Source: Pigmentiphaga sp. H8 (GTDB taxonomy: Bacteria > Pseudomonadota > Gammaproteobacteria > Burkholderiales > Burkholderiaceae_B). Taken from it: a stretch of 64,000 nt of DNA. The notes under the pieces are model-generated. The model was not told the origin of the DNA, ran no database searches, and worked only from the letters and a program-made list of their open reading frames with translations. The position numbers and the translations under genes are program-made. The stretch is taken from positions 2,604,001 to 2,668,000 of the forward strand of contig NZ_CP033966.1 in assembly GCF_003854895.1 (NCBI RefSeq), written 5' to 3'. This document shows, piece after piece, positions 17,301 through 25,654 of the stretch (the stretch's first letter is position 1; the number at the start of each line of letters is the position of its first letter).

Positions 17301-17928
17301 TCAACGTGCCGCCAGCCGAAGGAATCTTGAACACGACGTTTTGCAGATCAATCGGCCATCGCTGCACGACCTCAGCCAATGGCGCTCCGACTGATGCCCC
17401 AACGTCGAGGACATTCGTCTGTTCTGCCAAGTCAGGCAAGTGCTTTGTGAAGATGCAAAACTGTGCGCTGAGCGTTAGCGTAATGGCGCCGTCTGGGCCG
17501 GGTTGAACCAAAGCCTCGAACCCAATGGCAGAGGGTGGGCGGCGTGTACCCTCACGATCATCACTTTTCTCGGTCGCCTTTGGGTCCTCCGACTCCTGTA
17601 CCATCGCTGGTGGCGCTCCTGCACGTGCCTCGGTCAACGGATGGGTCGATTGGGCGCCAACCGCTAGAGCAGAGCTGCCAACCTTGGCCTCAGGAGAGTA
17701 GTCGGTGGTAGTTTCGGCTTCGAGGGTTGCCGCGTCCAACTCCACAGGGGCATTCTGCAGCTTCGCGGGTCCAATGACACCGAGGTGGCACCAATCCAAC
17801 GGGTTCACATTAGTTCGACGCACACTGTCTCGGCCGGCAAGTCGCTGTTCGAGCACTTGAACGAAGTGCCGTGAGATAATAAGTTCGTCAGCATACGTGG
17901 GACTGTACGTGTTCTTCTCAGTCATCAT
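14380..17928 (-). CDS. drmA: DISARM-type DrmA, SF2 helicase
   Basis: A 1182-residue superfamily 2 helicase. Visible motifs: Walker A in FRTGGGKTEAYLG (GGGK, K534), a DEAD-box-like motif II (QDELHLL, D754-E755), motif III region VIAATATIEGF, and motif VI QASSRSGR starting at residue 1000, with ISHGVDLERINLM just before it. A four-Cys zinc site lies between (CPACGGRG and CAECKTEL). Length and order fit DrmA, the ATP-driven core of DISARM. The first ~400 residues carry no motif I recognise. Start at 17928 overlaps the upstream gene's stop by 4 bp. Residues about 60-125 look low-complexity. Confidence 0.92.
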   Translation of the reverse strand: MMTEKNTYSPTYADELIISRHFVQVLEQRLAGRDSVRRTNVNPLDWCHLGVIGPAKLQNAPVELDAATLEAETTTDYSPEAKVGSSALAVGAQSTHPLTEARAGAPPAMVQESEDPKATEKSDDREGTRRPPSAIGFEALVQPGPDGAITLTLSAQFCIFTKHLPDLAEQTNVLDVGASVGAPLAEVVQRWPIDLQNVVFKIPSAGGTLNDEGAVQRLLDDTLERAFARSDAERAFPGTRPKVSELDIKTPEAFQAFLASRLNASEVETWHLNASLEVRAVPRPDGKVRIGCYFKNDTPETPPLTKGKGLKDAFKVISDVRIDAKVNGQLCPIEILPVPQDYQYDRRVWAVGHNTSVVTDNEVGLIRTAALAVFEQPRIMTRDVVPAKFAALARSPFETLQVIYEAMVEYEKDWQKRILDGNELKLDPAAMVECQRDHSGFKDEIRRFACGVAALRCDERLLRAFQAANRVFDKLATGYNSWRLFQLVYIVTQLPALAVRENHVQGEFPAGAKREWKDALDWGDVLWFRTGGGKTEAYLGLACCAMLYDRLRNKRFGMTAWLRFPLRMLSIQQLQRAMRVIWETEEERKRILGEEASQSAPLRLGYFVGSTTTPNSLSVEFLSNLTTDDSLERMRAVPDCPACGGRGTVKTHADIQSIRFRHVCAECKTELPLDVSDDEVYRHLPALIVGTIDKMATVGQQPKFGLLWGGAKWKCPEHGYGFGEYCSAFGCKVDKKLRRTVKPYDPAPSIHIQDELHLLQEELGAFSGHYETLIRYCERTVGGLPSKVIAATATIEGFENQVRHLYGVKDARRFPGRGYDRMKSFYAVPDQDAEGLPKTARIFVAFKSPSLSPADASAFCSEILHAEIGRLFAKPHIALAILKDAKTDDDVEALLRHYSTTLNYVGSLAKGSRVRQALDAVASKVRPGGRDLNVEYHSSRSSSSEVADVVHRVESPPAWSDESFLDALVATSMISHGVDLERINLMTMDGVPEETAEYIQASSRSGRRHVGLVVVVLSGFSLRANSIYQRFIEYHQHLDRMVSPVPVNRFAKYAAERTLPGVALGVIYGTHVAQTGSSKLNNRADVVELLDRQGPAFLDELKKAYSLGSSVYDERLEKSLADVITEQFGRVAMSIRNSTEKKVKDAVRPVPMTSLRDVEAGVPFWPDHCDSRLLTFVQKSKD

Positions 17929-20252
17929 GCTTCCTTTTCGCGAACTGATTCAACCTCGAGAATTTCCACCGCGGCGAATACATCGGCGATAGCTGTGTCA
18001 ATCGTGCGTGCACCGGCGAGGGCCTCCTCGTAACCATCGCCAGAAACCACCGCTCGGAGGAACGTTCGAAGCGTGCGGCCCAATTTCCGATTGCGTCCAC
18101 GTTCGTGCTGAACTGCCTTGAAAGCGCTTTCCATCATTACCTTCGAGCTGGCATAAGTGTCCATCTCGGAGGCAAGCACCTTGAACTCATGAAACTGTTG
18201 TGGGGCGATGATGTCCTCGTCGCCATCGCTGACCCAGCTAATGAAAGTTCCGTAGCTAGATGTCAGCCCCTGCGCCACCAGCTTTTCATAGAGCTCGCGC
18301 TTGCTCTCGAACCTCGCGACCAGGTGCTCCTTCGCCTGGCGCCACAACTCCAGGGCAACGCGTTCGGAAGAAGGAAGGCGAGAGCTGACGACATCGGCAA
18401 GCCGCCGGAAGAGACCGTCGTACGGGCCATCGACGAAAGCTATGACCTGCCACCCCGCTCGCACTTCGCACGCCAGGTGGCGCTCGATGCGCGACGTTTC
18501 CGACAGATAGATGTCTAGCTTCTGCCCGCGATAGAACTGACGCCGCTCGCCACTGGCGAAGAGAACTTCGGTGATAGGGCCCGCGGTACCCGTGGAGGCG
18601 AACACCGTTGGTTTGTAACCGTCAAACAGGTCTGCACCTGTGCGGTCCACCAGCGCTTCGATGTCGATTTCACCCGACACTTCGGCGCTGCTCACCAACG
18701 AAACCACATGCCCGCTGGACTTGCGAACGACAACTGCGGGAGGCTGAACGGAGGGGCGCGGAACAGCCGACGATAAGGCGTTGAAGCCAAATGGCTCGAG
18801 GAAGCGAACGCGCGCTTCGTCCTGCACTCTCGGGGCCCAAGCAGCGTGAATTCGCACTTGGTTGCTTCGCTCGATGTCGACCTCGTGTGGATAAAGCAAC
18901 TCGTCAACACGCACGGATGGGAATACATCGAGGTAGCGATGCCCGTTCGTTCTAGGAGCCAATAGTACAGTCGGACAGACATCACCCTCGGCAACCAACT
19001 TTGCCTCTTTGTTGCCGGTGACAAACTCGACTCTGCCCGATGCAAGCGCCTCGGAGAACCCGTCGACTACAGACTCGAGTGCGGGAGCCAAAAGAGTGAC
19101 TTCTGTCTCTGACCCAGCTACAACGCGGAGGTGGGGAGTGGTTGAGGCCAGGAACGCCTCCAGGTTGCTTGCTACACCCCAGAATTTCGCGGTTTCCTCC
19201 CGCCTCAGAAGCATTTCGTATGCCAACTTGAGCGTAGCAACGAGGTGTGGCCATGTTGTATCCCACGCAACGCTGCCATGGCCACTGACGCTCTCCAGTT
19301 CAGCTATGCGCTGTCGTAAGTTGCCCGCCCAAGTTGAGGCTGACACTTGCTCAAGGTGTGCAAGTGGGACGGCCACTTGGCGCAGGCGGTTGTACAGCCC
19401 CCAGCATTGCCGCAGCCCTGGATAGCTGCGACCTTCAGCGGCTCGGGCTGCGGTCGTGAGCCACCGGTAAACCTCCGCCAGCGCCTGTGCCGCTTCCGCG
19501 TCCGAGTCACAAACCCACAGGTGGCGGTCGCCGTTGGCACGGCACTGGGGATCTCTCGCTTCGACGACAGTCTCCGCATCACTCTTCGCCTGCGAGTCCC
19601 ACAGCCAAAGCTGCAGCTTTGATGGGTATCCGCATGCGCCCAGAATCTCCTCAGCCGGAGGTGGAGAAATCCCAATACGCAGAGATGTACATCCCATGGC
19701 GGTCCGCATCAACTGCGGCAGTTGAACGAAGGTGCTCGGGTGCGAGGCGTCGATGACCACTGCGCCGAACCGCCGCCCACCCATGGTTTTCTCAAGCCAG
19801 CCGGGGTTAGTCAGAAACACCCTTGGCTTAGTAGACTTGGCCGCGGTATACCTGCTGAGCGTCGTGATTTCCCAGAGGTCAGAAAGTCGCTGCCCCCTAC
19901 CTACGGACAGTTCTTCAAGCCGAGCCTTGCCGTTAGAGATGGCCTGTGTGACAAGGACGATATCCCCCCGGAGTATGTGCTTGGCCTCGGCTTGAGGCAC
20001 TTGCCCCTGCGCGTTTGTGTGCGCGTAGTCTCCGACGAGCAGAGCCGCCACGATGTGGCGTGCTGTTGATGCAGTTGCCTCGGGCACAGCGAATAGCAGG
20101 CTTTGCTCACCAGTCGGTAGTCGCAACGCGGTTCGCACTGCAATCGCGCCGCTGACTTTCTCGAATGCCAGTGCGTCTTGAGGCAGAATGCTGCGATGCA
20201 AAAGCGCGTCAGTGACACGCTGGGTGGATAACCGGATTGCACCGTCCCACAT
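17925..20252 (-). CDS. DrmE-like DISARM accessory protein
   Basis: A 775-residue protein in the operon position before drmA. I see no clear Walker A. The N-terminal half has a helicase-like feel (DIVLVTQAISNGKARLEEL, then VVIDASHPSTFVQLPQL where a motif II would fall). The C-terminal part has a TFISWVSDGD...IIAPQQF pattern around W673, similar in layout to the conserved C-terminal segment of DrmE proteins. Size and context fit DrmE, the unknown-function protein that marks class 2 DISARM. Assignment is by context plus this weak pattern, so it is tentative. Its stop overlaps the drmA ATG, and it starts 2 bp after the methylase stop. Confidence 0.6.
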   Translation of the reverse strand: MWDGAIRLSTQRVTDALLHRSILPQDALAFEKVSGAIAVRTALRLPTGEQSLLFAVPEATASTARHIVAALLVGDYAHTNAQGQVPQAEAKHILRGDIVLVTQAISNGKARLEELSVGRGQRLSDLWEITTLSRYTAAKSTKPRVFLTNPGWLEKTMGGRRFGAVVIDASHPSTFVQLPQLMRTAMGCTSLRIGISPPPAEEILGACGYPSKLQLWLWDSQAKSDAETVVEARDPQCRANGDRHLWVCDSDAEAAQALAEVYRWLTTAARAAEGRSYPGLRQCWGLYNRLRQVAVPLAHLEQVSASTWAGNLRQRIAELESVSGHGSVAWDTTWPHLVATLKLAYEMLLRREETAKFWGVASNLEAFLASTTPHLRVVAGSETEVTLLAPALESVVDGFSEALASGRVEFVTGNKEAKLVAEGDVCPTVLLAPRTNGHRYLDVFPSVRVDELLYPHEVDIERSNQVRIHAAWAPRVQDEARVRFLEPFGFNALSSAVPRPSVQPPAVVVRKSSGHVVSLVSSAEVSGEIDIEALVDRTGADLFDGYKPTVFASTGTAGPITEVLFASGERRQFYRGQKLDIYLSETSRIERHLACEVRAGWQVIAFVDGPYDGLFRRLADVVSSRLPSSERVALELWRQAKEHLVARFESKRELYEKLVAQGLTSSYGTFISWVSDGDEDIIAPQQFHEFKVLASEMDTYASSKVMMESAFKAVQHERGRNRKLGRTLRTFLRAVVSGDGYEEALAGARTIDTAIADVFAAVEILEVESVREKEA

Positions 20253-20254
20253 CG

Positions 20255-22150
20255 CTATTCGATGAGCCGCTTACGAACGCCAAGACGTTTGAGGTGGGCA
20301 CGGTATGCAATACCGATATTGATCGCCTCGCAAGCGGCCACGCAATCGGCCAACGCCAACCCCATGGCCGCAAGATTCTTCTCAGCACACGATTTTGGCC
20401 TGAACTCAAGCGATGGCCTGGCCAGCCGAGACGCGGTTACCGGCGCACACTCAATGACCAAGTCGTGGAGCATTGCGTTAACGCTGCGTTTGCAATGGTC
20501 GCCCTGGTTTTCCGCCAGCACAGCGGCTAGAGCGGTCACCTTGAGTTCGGCTCTGGCAATTGCGCCGGCAAGTGCTCGCCAAGCAGCGACCTTCTTGTTG
20601 TGAAACGTGAGGATAAGCCGGCCGTTTGCCTTCAGCGTTCGCCTGCTCTCAGCTAGGCATGCTGCAATCGTTGCTTCGTAGTCGGCGGAGGAGACGCCTC
20701 GCGTGTTGTTCGGCACAGCTTCGGCGCTTTCGTCGACGGTAATACTTGGGTCATAAATCGTCAGCCAGACATGGAATAGTCTTGCCAGCTCCCCATACTG
20801 CACATCGTCAAAGTAAGGCGGATCTGTCACGACGACGCTCACTGAACCCGCTTGCAGCGCCTGCTTGACGCTGCTACCTGTGGTTACGAGCACGTCCCAG
20901 TCGGTCTTCTTTCGACCACGGCGACCGGGGACCGTTGTCTCAACTTTCGGAGGCCGCTGTCGCGAGTCAATGAACCACTGGAGCGCCCGCGTGGCCGCCT
21001 CAAGGCGGCGCGGAATCGTGCCCCTTCCCACTGGGGACAGAAGGTTGCATTCCACCGCAAGGGTCGTCTGGGTGTAGCGGTGGTTCGCCATCCCCTCAAA
21101 CGGCTTGAGGTTGAACCGGTCCCACCGGCTGAGGAACGCTGGCATTTCGGCAGCGCCAAGCAGCGAGAACACCAGCCGGTCTTTGATGGTCGTTGCGCAG
21201 TCCAGTGCAGCCACAGCTCTCAAACCATCGACAAGGACCTCAGCCTGCCGACGCGAGTATAGGTCGCTCCACCTCACGAACCCGTTGTCAAGAAGTCGCT
21301 TGGTCTCCTTGCCCGGTGGAATCCCGATGGCCAGCGCTTCATGCAGCATCATGGAGTCATCGAGACAGACGGGGTCGCCTGCAGAGACAGGCCTCAAGAC
21401 GGCACGGAGCCGGCCCTGGAGCTCTACCAACTCCTGGACCAAAATGGCACGCCAGCCCTTAGGCTGTAGGCCTCCTTCCTGCAGGCAATGAGGACAATTT
21501 CCCCCATCCGCGTCTACATTCCAGCGCTTCTGACAACCGTCGCAGGAGAAGCTCTTGACGTTCCGATTTCGTCGAGTGAGGTGACCGCAGGCGCGGCAGC
21601 CGAAGAAGGCGCCAGTGTCCCGAAGGCCGCGACTAGTCAACGAAACTAGTCCATGCGGATACTCGTGGACCTCGCAGGTGCAGTGCGAGCACGTTGACAC
21701 GCGAACGCGGAGAACATGCGAGAGTTCGGCGCCTGTAGGGGTGAGATAAGCGGTACGCTGTGGCGCAAGGGCGGTTAGTACGCGGTCGGCAGCCGCCCGA
21801 AGGTCTGTGGTTTCGCAACGACCCAGAGCAGCGGCGAGTCCGCGGGCAGGCCAGGGATAGAGATCTTGGGCGTATGTCTTGATCCCTCGCTTAGCAGCTT
21901 CGAACGTCACGGTTCCTCCGCCGCTGAAGGGGTCCGACACAATTAGGTCAGCTCCGTAATGTTTCACGGCAGCGTCGAGCAACGCCCCCATTACGCTGTG
22001 CGGGCGGCGAGCCCACCAACGGTAGGTCGACACGACCGGAGCGTGGACTTCTCGGTTGCTCACCTCTCTCGCCACACGAGCGCCTACCGCCTGCCAGTTG
22101 ACGCGCGCCAACAAGGAAGTTGATGAAGATGTGCGTTGAGGCTGTGACAT
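20255..22150 (-). CDS. DUF1156-type DNA methyltransferase (amino-MTase motif)
   Basis: A 631-residue putative DNA methylase. An N-terminal TYRWWARRPHSVMGALL block is typical of DUF1156 proteins; SAM-binding motif I is DPFSGGGT at residues 73-80; the catalytic motif IV is D443-P-P-Y446. DPPY marks N6-adenine or N4-cytosine methylation, not 5-methylcytosine. Two zinc-ribbon-like Cys clusters lie between (CSHCTCEVH; CRACGH...CDGCQKRW...CPHC). First gene of the five-gene operon, 2 bp before the DrmE-like gene. It most likely marks self DNA for the system. Class 2 DISARM normally uses a 5mC methylase and class 1 a larger adenine methylase, so this one is unusual. Confidence 0.85.
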   Translation of the reverse strand: MSQPQRTSSSTSLLARVNWQAVGARVAREVSNREVHAPVVSTYRWWARRPHSVMGALLDAAVKHYGADLIVSDPFSGGGTVTFEAAKRGIKTYAQDLYPWPARGLAAALGRCETTDLRAAADRVLTALAPQRTAYLTPTGAELSHVLRVRVSTCSHCTCEVHEYPHGLVSLTSRGLRDTGAFFGCRACGHLTRRNRNVKSFSCDGCQKRWNVDADGGNCPHCLQEGGLQPKGWRAILVQELVELQGRLRAVLRPVSAGDPVCLDDSMMLHEALAIGIPPGKETKRLLDNGFVRWSDLYSRRQAEVLVDGLRAVAALDCATTIKDRLVFSLLGAAEMPAFLSRWDRFNLKPFEGMANHRYTQTTLAVECNLLSPVGRGTIPRRLEAATRALQWFIDSRQRPPKVETTVPGRRGRKKTDWDVLVTTGSSVKQALQAGSVSVVVTDPPYFDDVQYGELARLFHVWLTIYDPSITVDESAEAVPNNTRGVSSADYEATIAACLAESRRTLKANGRLILTFHNKKVAAWRALAGAIARAELKVTALAAVLAENQGDHCKRSVNAMLHDLVIECAPVTASRLARPSLEFRPKSCAEKNLAAMGLALADCVAACEAINIGIAYRAHLKRLGVRKRLIE

Positions 22151-22583
22151 GCGGTTGTAGGCCCTTTCAGGGCAACGCCTTCAATTCAACGGCCGTTGCG
22201 CTGTTCTTCATTAATGCCTTAATGCCCCTGCCAGAACATTTTGTTGCATTCTCCTGCGCCTGAGCTACGTGGTCAATACCGGGCGGAACGATCTACCCTT
22301 GGGTTGCTGGTGCGCTGGACCATCAATAAGCTCGCTCACCGCCGCGACACTCGATATCCCCGGAATTTCCGACCATCAGTAACTCGGGAATTGTTCCTGC
22401 GACCAAGGCCAGCACCCGCTGCGAAGCAGTCATGGTCTTTGGTCCCTTGAACTTCCGCTTTGGGTCGAAAGCAGCTATTCACGAATGACAGCTTTCGACT
22501 CGAAGCGAACGTCGAGCCCGTGTTCACCCAAAGGGTGCTTTTAAGCCATGACGGCCATTCTGGCAGTCATTTTGGTCAACGCG
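22151..22583. promoter_or_regulatory. Upstream region of the DISARM-like operon, no gene seen
   Basis: About 430 bp without a convincing gene. Short frames here do not look coding. It holds the imperfect palindromic repeat at 22456-22507 and an AT-rich stretch (about 22195-22250) near the methylase start that could carry the operon promoter. Confidence 0.4.
22456..22507. repeat. Imperfect palindromic repeat
   Basis: Two arms of about 20 bp (beginning CGCTTTGGGTCGAAAG and ending CTTTCGACTCGAAGCG) surround a short AT-rich loop. Sequences of this look occur as dispersed extragenic repeats in many proteobacteria and are often mis-called as small genes (SFRPKA-type peptides); the 63-residue minus-strand frame here is of that kind. 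It marks the junction between the two halves of the defence island. Confidence 0.6.
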
Positions 22584-22895
22584 TCATCGGAGGTGTCGCA
22601 GGCATTCGAGTCTCAGCTTACTGTGAGCGACCTGAGCCTCCTGCGCTGTCCAATCTCCGCTGATGGACTCGGCCAAAGCACGAACAGCGCCGACGATTGT
22701 CGACTTAAGAGGTTCTCCGCTCTTGAGCGCATCTGTGCGCTCAACGGCCGCGGTTAAGGTTGCCAACTCGCCCTTAATCTCCGAGACGGCGACTGTTATC
22801 TTGGGCATAAACTGCGGAAACGAGATTGCATGCTTCCCATCGAAGTACCTGTCAACACGCACGACTGGCCGCAACGCCATTTTTTTATGGCGCAT
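22584..22895 (-). CDS. Small hypothetical protein downstream of the DUF262 gene
   Basis: A 103-residue frame whose ATG (22895) overlaps the DUF262 gene's stop by 11 bp; an alternative ATG at 22880 lies just after that stop. The product reads as a plausible soluble helical protein (a PKITVAVSEIKGELATLTAAV segment, then VGAVRALAESISG). I recognise no family. The overlap suggests co-translation with the DUF262 protein, possibly as a partner. It could still be a chance frame, as codon bias is weak. Confidence 0.45.
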   Translation of the reverse strand: MRHKKMALRPVVRVDRYFDGKHAISFPQFMPKITVAVSEIKGELATLTAAVERTDALKSGEPLKSTIVGAVRALAESISGDWTAQEAQVAHSKLRLECLRHLR

Positions 22896-24567
22896 AGCCC
22901 CATGCCTTCACGGCCAAGTCTGCCAACATCGCTTGACGAGCATCGATCTCTACTGGCCCCCAAGACGCATAACTCGAGATGCCACTCGTAAGTTTGAATT
23001 GCGACGCAGCTAGAATTTTTCGCTTCTCTTCAAAACCTCTGTTACCAATCTCCGTATTCAGCGCGGCGCTGAGAATAGCTAGATTTCCGAGTCGTTTCGA
23101 ATAAGCCGCGGCGACGTCGGGTTCGACGTGAGGCCAATTTTCCTCAGGATTGTCCGGCAGGACGTGCTCCAGATTCACAGCAGTGACATTTTCGTTTGGT
23201 ACTAGTTCGCAGTTCTCCTCTCCGTTGGCCGCACGCTCAAGCGTCGTCATGTAGTAGCGGGCAAGGAAAGCCTTCGAACTACGTGCGGTTTTAAAACTGG
23301 CTTTGAATGCCTCGTCGTTAGGAATAATCTTTTGAAGTTCTTTGCCAAAGGCAGTCGCCGTCTTTATCTCTCCTGTGAAGATCTTGCGCGCAGCATCTGA
23401 ATACGCAGATTCCAAAGTGCCACCACCAGCGCCCGTCACGATTAGATACCGCACAGCACCGTTCAACAACAATCTCATCGCCTTAATGCACTCGCTCTTT
23501 TCAAAACAGCAGATCAATGCAAGGAGTGCTGGGCGATGCCGCTCCAGCTTAAGAAGGTTCAGAGAACGGATGATAGATTTTGCTTCTACGCCCAGTTCAT
23601 CCCAAGACCCATCGTTCTCGTTGATGATAGCTGCATAGTTTCTCGCACGCTCGTGAAGCTCGCTCGCGAAATCGACGGCAGTTTGTACATTGATGATCTT
23701 ATCTTTGATCTTGGAAAAAAGCTCCTTCTCCCGGGCAACCTCCCTCGTAGCTGACCAAAGTTGACGAATGTATGTGATAACGACAGCATCGCCACCGTGC
23801 ATTTCCAGTGCGCCCAGCATCAGGTTCCATTTCGTCTGTACTTCGTTCAACTGATTTCCGGCCTTGCCGAAGAGATAGTTCTTCAGGAGGTCGGAGGCGG
23901 ACAGATCGCGCCCGCGATCATTCAGGGTTTCGAAAATCACATACGCGTTTGCTTGGCTTGGGACCATCACCATAATGACGCGAACTTTGTGCTCCAGAAA
24001 TTCGATGAGTCTTTGCAAACGCTCAAGCCAATTCGCCGTTTGGGCCACGAATCCGCTAATGAACGCGCGGGCCGCCGCCTTCGCCCTCAGAATCCGCTCA
24101 TGCGATTCACGTGTCGGTTTGGCGACGCTCATCTCTTCCGTTTTTAGAATATTGGAAACGAAAAAGGCGTTGTCATAGTCACTCAAGACCATACGCGGTT
24201 TGATTTGCTGCTGCCAAGTGTCTTTCGTGAGAAGGAACTGGCGCTCCAAGTCTTCGGCTATGGCTGCTTGCCCTTTCTCGCCGAGGTAGTCCCGAACAGC
24301 CGCCACGAGAATGGTTGCCGTTGTTAGACGCTGCTGCCCATCAACGACTTCGTATTTTTGATCCGCACCTTGGATAACCACCGAGCCCATGAAGTATTCT
24401 GCGGCTCCGTTATTAAACGACGTGTTCACATCCGTCAGAAAATCGCCTACATTGTCATCTTCCCACGAGTAAGCCCGTTGATACCGTGGTACCGTCAGGA
24501 AGTTCGAAGCGAGACATGCACCGAGCCCGTGCGAGTTAATTTCTAGTGTATTGATCGGATCGGTCAT
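22885..24567 (-). CDS. GmrSD-like DUF262/DUF1524 protein (type IV restriction candidate)
   Basis: A 560-residue protein. The N-terminal DUF262 (ParB-like NTPase) part has VPRYQRAYSWEDDNVG at residues 26-41 and the DGQQRLTT motif at 76-83. The C-terminal DUF1524 part has the His-Me-finger motif NLEHVLPDN with H468 and a GNRGFEEKRKIL segment. Fused GmrSD-type proteins cut glucosylated or otherwise modified phage DNA using nucleotides. It sits just upstream of the DISARM-like operon on the same strand, so this is a defence island. GC is near 50%, well below the flanks, a sign of transfer. It might instead be one of the many unassigned DUF262 proteins. Confidence 0.85.
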   Translation of the reverse strand: MTDPINTLEINSHGLGACLASNFLTVPRYQRAYSWEDDNVGDFLTDVNTSFNNGAAEYFMGSVVIQGADQKYEVVDGQQRLTTATILVAAVRDYLGEKGQAAIAEDLERQFLLTKDTWQQQIKPRMVLSDYDNAFFVSNILKTEEMSVAKPTRESHERILRAKAAARAFISGFVAQTANWLERLQRLIEFLEHKVRVIMVMVPSQANAYVIFETLNDRGRDLSASDLLKNYLFGKAGNQLNEVQTKWNLMLGALEMHGGDAVVITYIRQLWSATREVAREKELFSKIKDKIINVQTAVDFASELHERARNYAAIINENDGSWDELGVEAKSIIRSLNLLKLERHRPALLALICCFEKSECIKAMRLLLNGAVRYLIVTGAGGGTLESAYSDAARKIFTGEIKTATAFGKELQKIIPNDEAFKASFKTARSSKAFLARYYMTTLERAANGEENCELVPNENVTAVNLEHVLPDNPEENWPHVEPDVAAAYSKRLGNLAILSAALNTEIGNRGFEEKRKILAASQFKLTSGISSYASWGPVEIDARQAMLADLAVKAWGYAP

Positions 24568-25147
24568 ACATTAATTCCGTTGCGTCGTGAGCAGAATGGG
24601 GTCAAAGTGAGAGCCAAAATTGAAGCCGACAATGTCTAGTGGCCTGGACGTCGGGTGCGGTTACCGCAGAAACACGGGTGCGGTGTGAGCGTGGCATTCG
24701 CATAGCCTACCTTGAACCCATCGAAATTGCACGAAGGCCATAACAACCTCAGACCCGCATGCGCTCAATAGGGGGTGGCGTGGGCGCATTTCCAGCCGGG
24801 AAAGTAACGGGCACTGTGACAGTGGATCGCGCGGCAGTACACGGTAAGCGTCGAGTCACGCTCATAGCATTCAACAACCGTTATCTGGGCGTAGCCGCCG
24901 CTGTAATGTCTATCCAGCAGCGCTGGTCAACGTACGCAGGTGGCCGAAAGCTGACGTTGACTAAAGCACCTGACCTGGAAGAGGAAATGCCTATAACTGT
25001 GAGCCTAGGCATCTGAGAACAAGCTTAGCGTTGGGCCTATTCGACTTGCTGAGTCTACACCTTGTTACGAGCGTGAGTGCTCTGTGACTGCGCATCTCAC
25101 CAGCTTGCCCGTAGTCTGACGATTATCCGAATAAAAAAAGGCCACCC
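24568..25147. other. Intergenic region at the right edge of the defence island, possible gene remnant
   Basis: About 580 bp with no firm gene. A plus-strand frame at 24759-25016 (85 residues) contains a GKVTGTVTVDRAAVHGKRRV segment that resembles the opening of Ig/carboxypeptidase-like domains found in phage tail and surface proteins, then loses that pattern. It may be a decayed remnant or chance. The last 100 bp are AT-rich and precede the mgtC-family gene. Confidence 0.3.
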
Positions 25148-25651
25148 ATGGACGCCCCCCTATGGACCCAAATCTGGACCACCGCCTCCAGCGAATTCTC
25201 CGACATCCCCGACGTAGCCGAACTAACCCGAGTATTCGTCCGCCTCCTGGTCGCGATGACCCTGGGCGGCCTCCTAGGCCTGGAACGTGAACTACGCGGC
25301 ACCTCAGCCGGCCTACGCACCCACATGCTCGTCGCCCTGGGCGCCGCACTATTCGTTCTCGTCCCCCTACAAGGCGGCATGGAGGTAGCCGACATGAGCC
25401 GAGTCCTGCAAGGCGTGATCGCCGGCATAGGCTTCCTCGGCGCCGGCGCCATCCTCAAATCAAACGGCCGCGAGATCCACGGCCTGACCACGGCAGCCAG
25501 CATCTGGCTGACAGCCGCCATCGGCATCGCGGCTGGCATGGGGCGGGAGATGACGGCCATCGTCAGCACGCTGTTCGCGCTGTTCATCCTGGCGCTGCTG
25601 CGCAAGCTGACGCATGACCGAGGCCAGCCGAAGCACGAGGACCATCAATAG
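25148..25651 (+). CDS. MgtC/SapB family inner-membrane protein
   Basis: A 167-residue membrane protein with the MgtC N-terminal domain. Conserved blocks: RLLVAMTLGGLLGLERELRG, AGLRTHMLVALGAALF, VIAGIGFLGAGAILK, and GLTTAASIWLTAAIGIAAGMG. About four transmembrane helices. MgtC proteins modulate proton ATP synthase or Mg2+ homeostasis in intracellular pathogens, while many SapB relatives have no known role. The C-terminal ACT-like domain of long MgtC proteins is missing, so it is the short SapB type. The first half uses CTA and TTC-type codons more than its neighbours do. Confidence 0.93.
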   Translation: MDAPLWTQIWTTASSEFSDIPDVAELTRVFVRLLVAMTLGGLLGLERELRGTSAGLRTHMLVALGAALFVLVPLQGGMEVADMSRVLQGVIAGIGFLGAGAILKSNGREIHGLTTAASIWLTAAIGIAAGMGREMTAIVSTLFALFILALLRKLTHDRGQPKHEDHQ

Positions 25652-25654
25652 GGT

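Noticed and set aside
22336..22527. 63-residue minus-strand ORF (SFVNSCFRPKAEVQ type)
   Set aside because: It comes from a palindromic extragenic repeat; such peptides are frequent false gene calls.
11694..24567. Prophage or integrative element with its own integrase
   Set aside because: The island is clearly foreign in composition and gene content, but no integrase, transposase, tRNA target or att repeat was seen at its edges.
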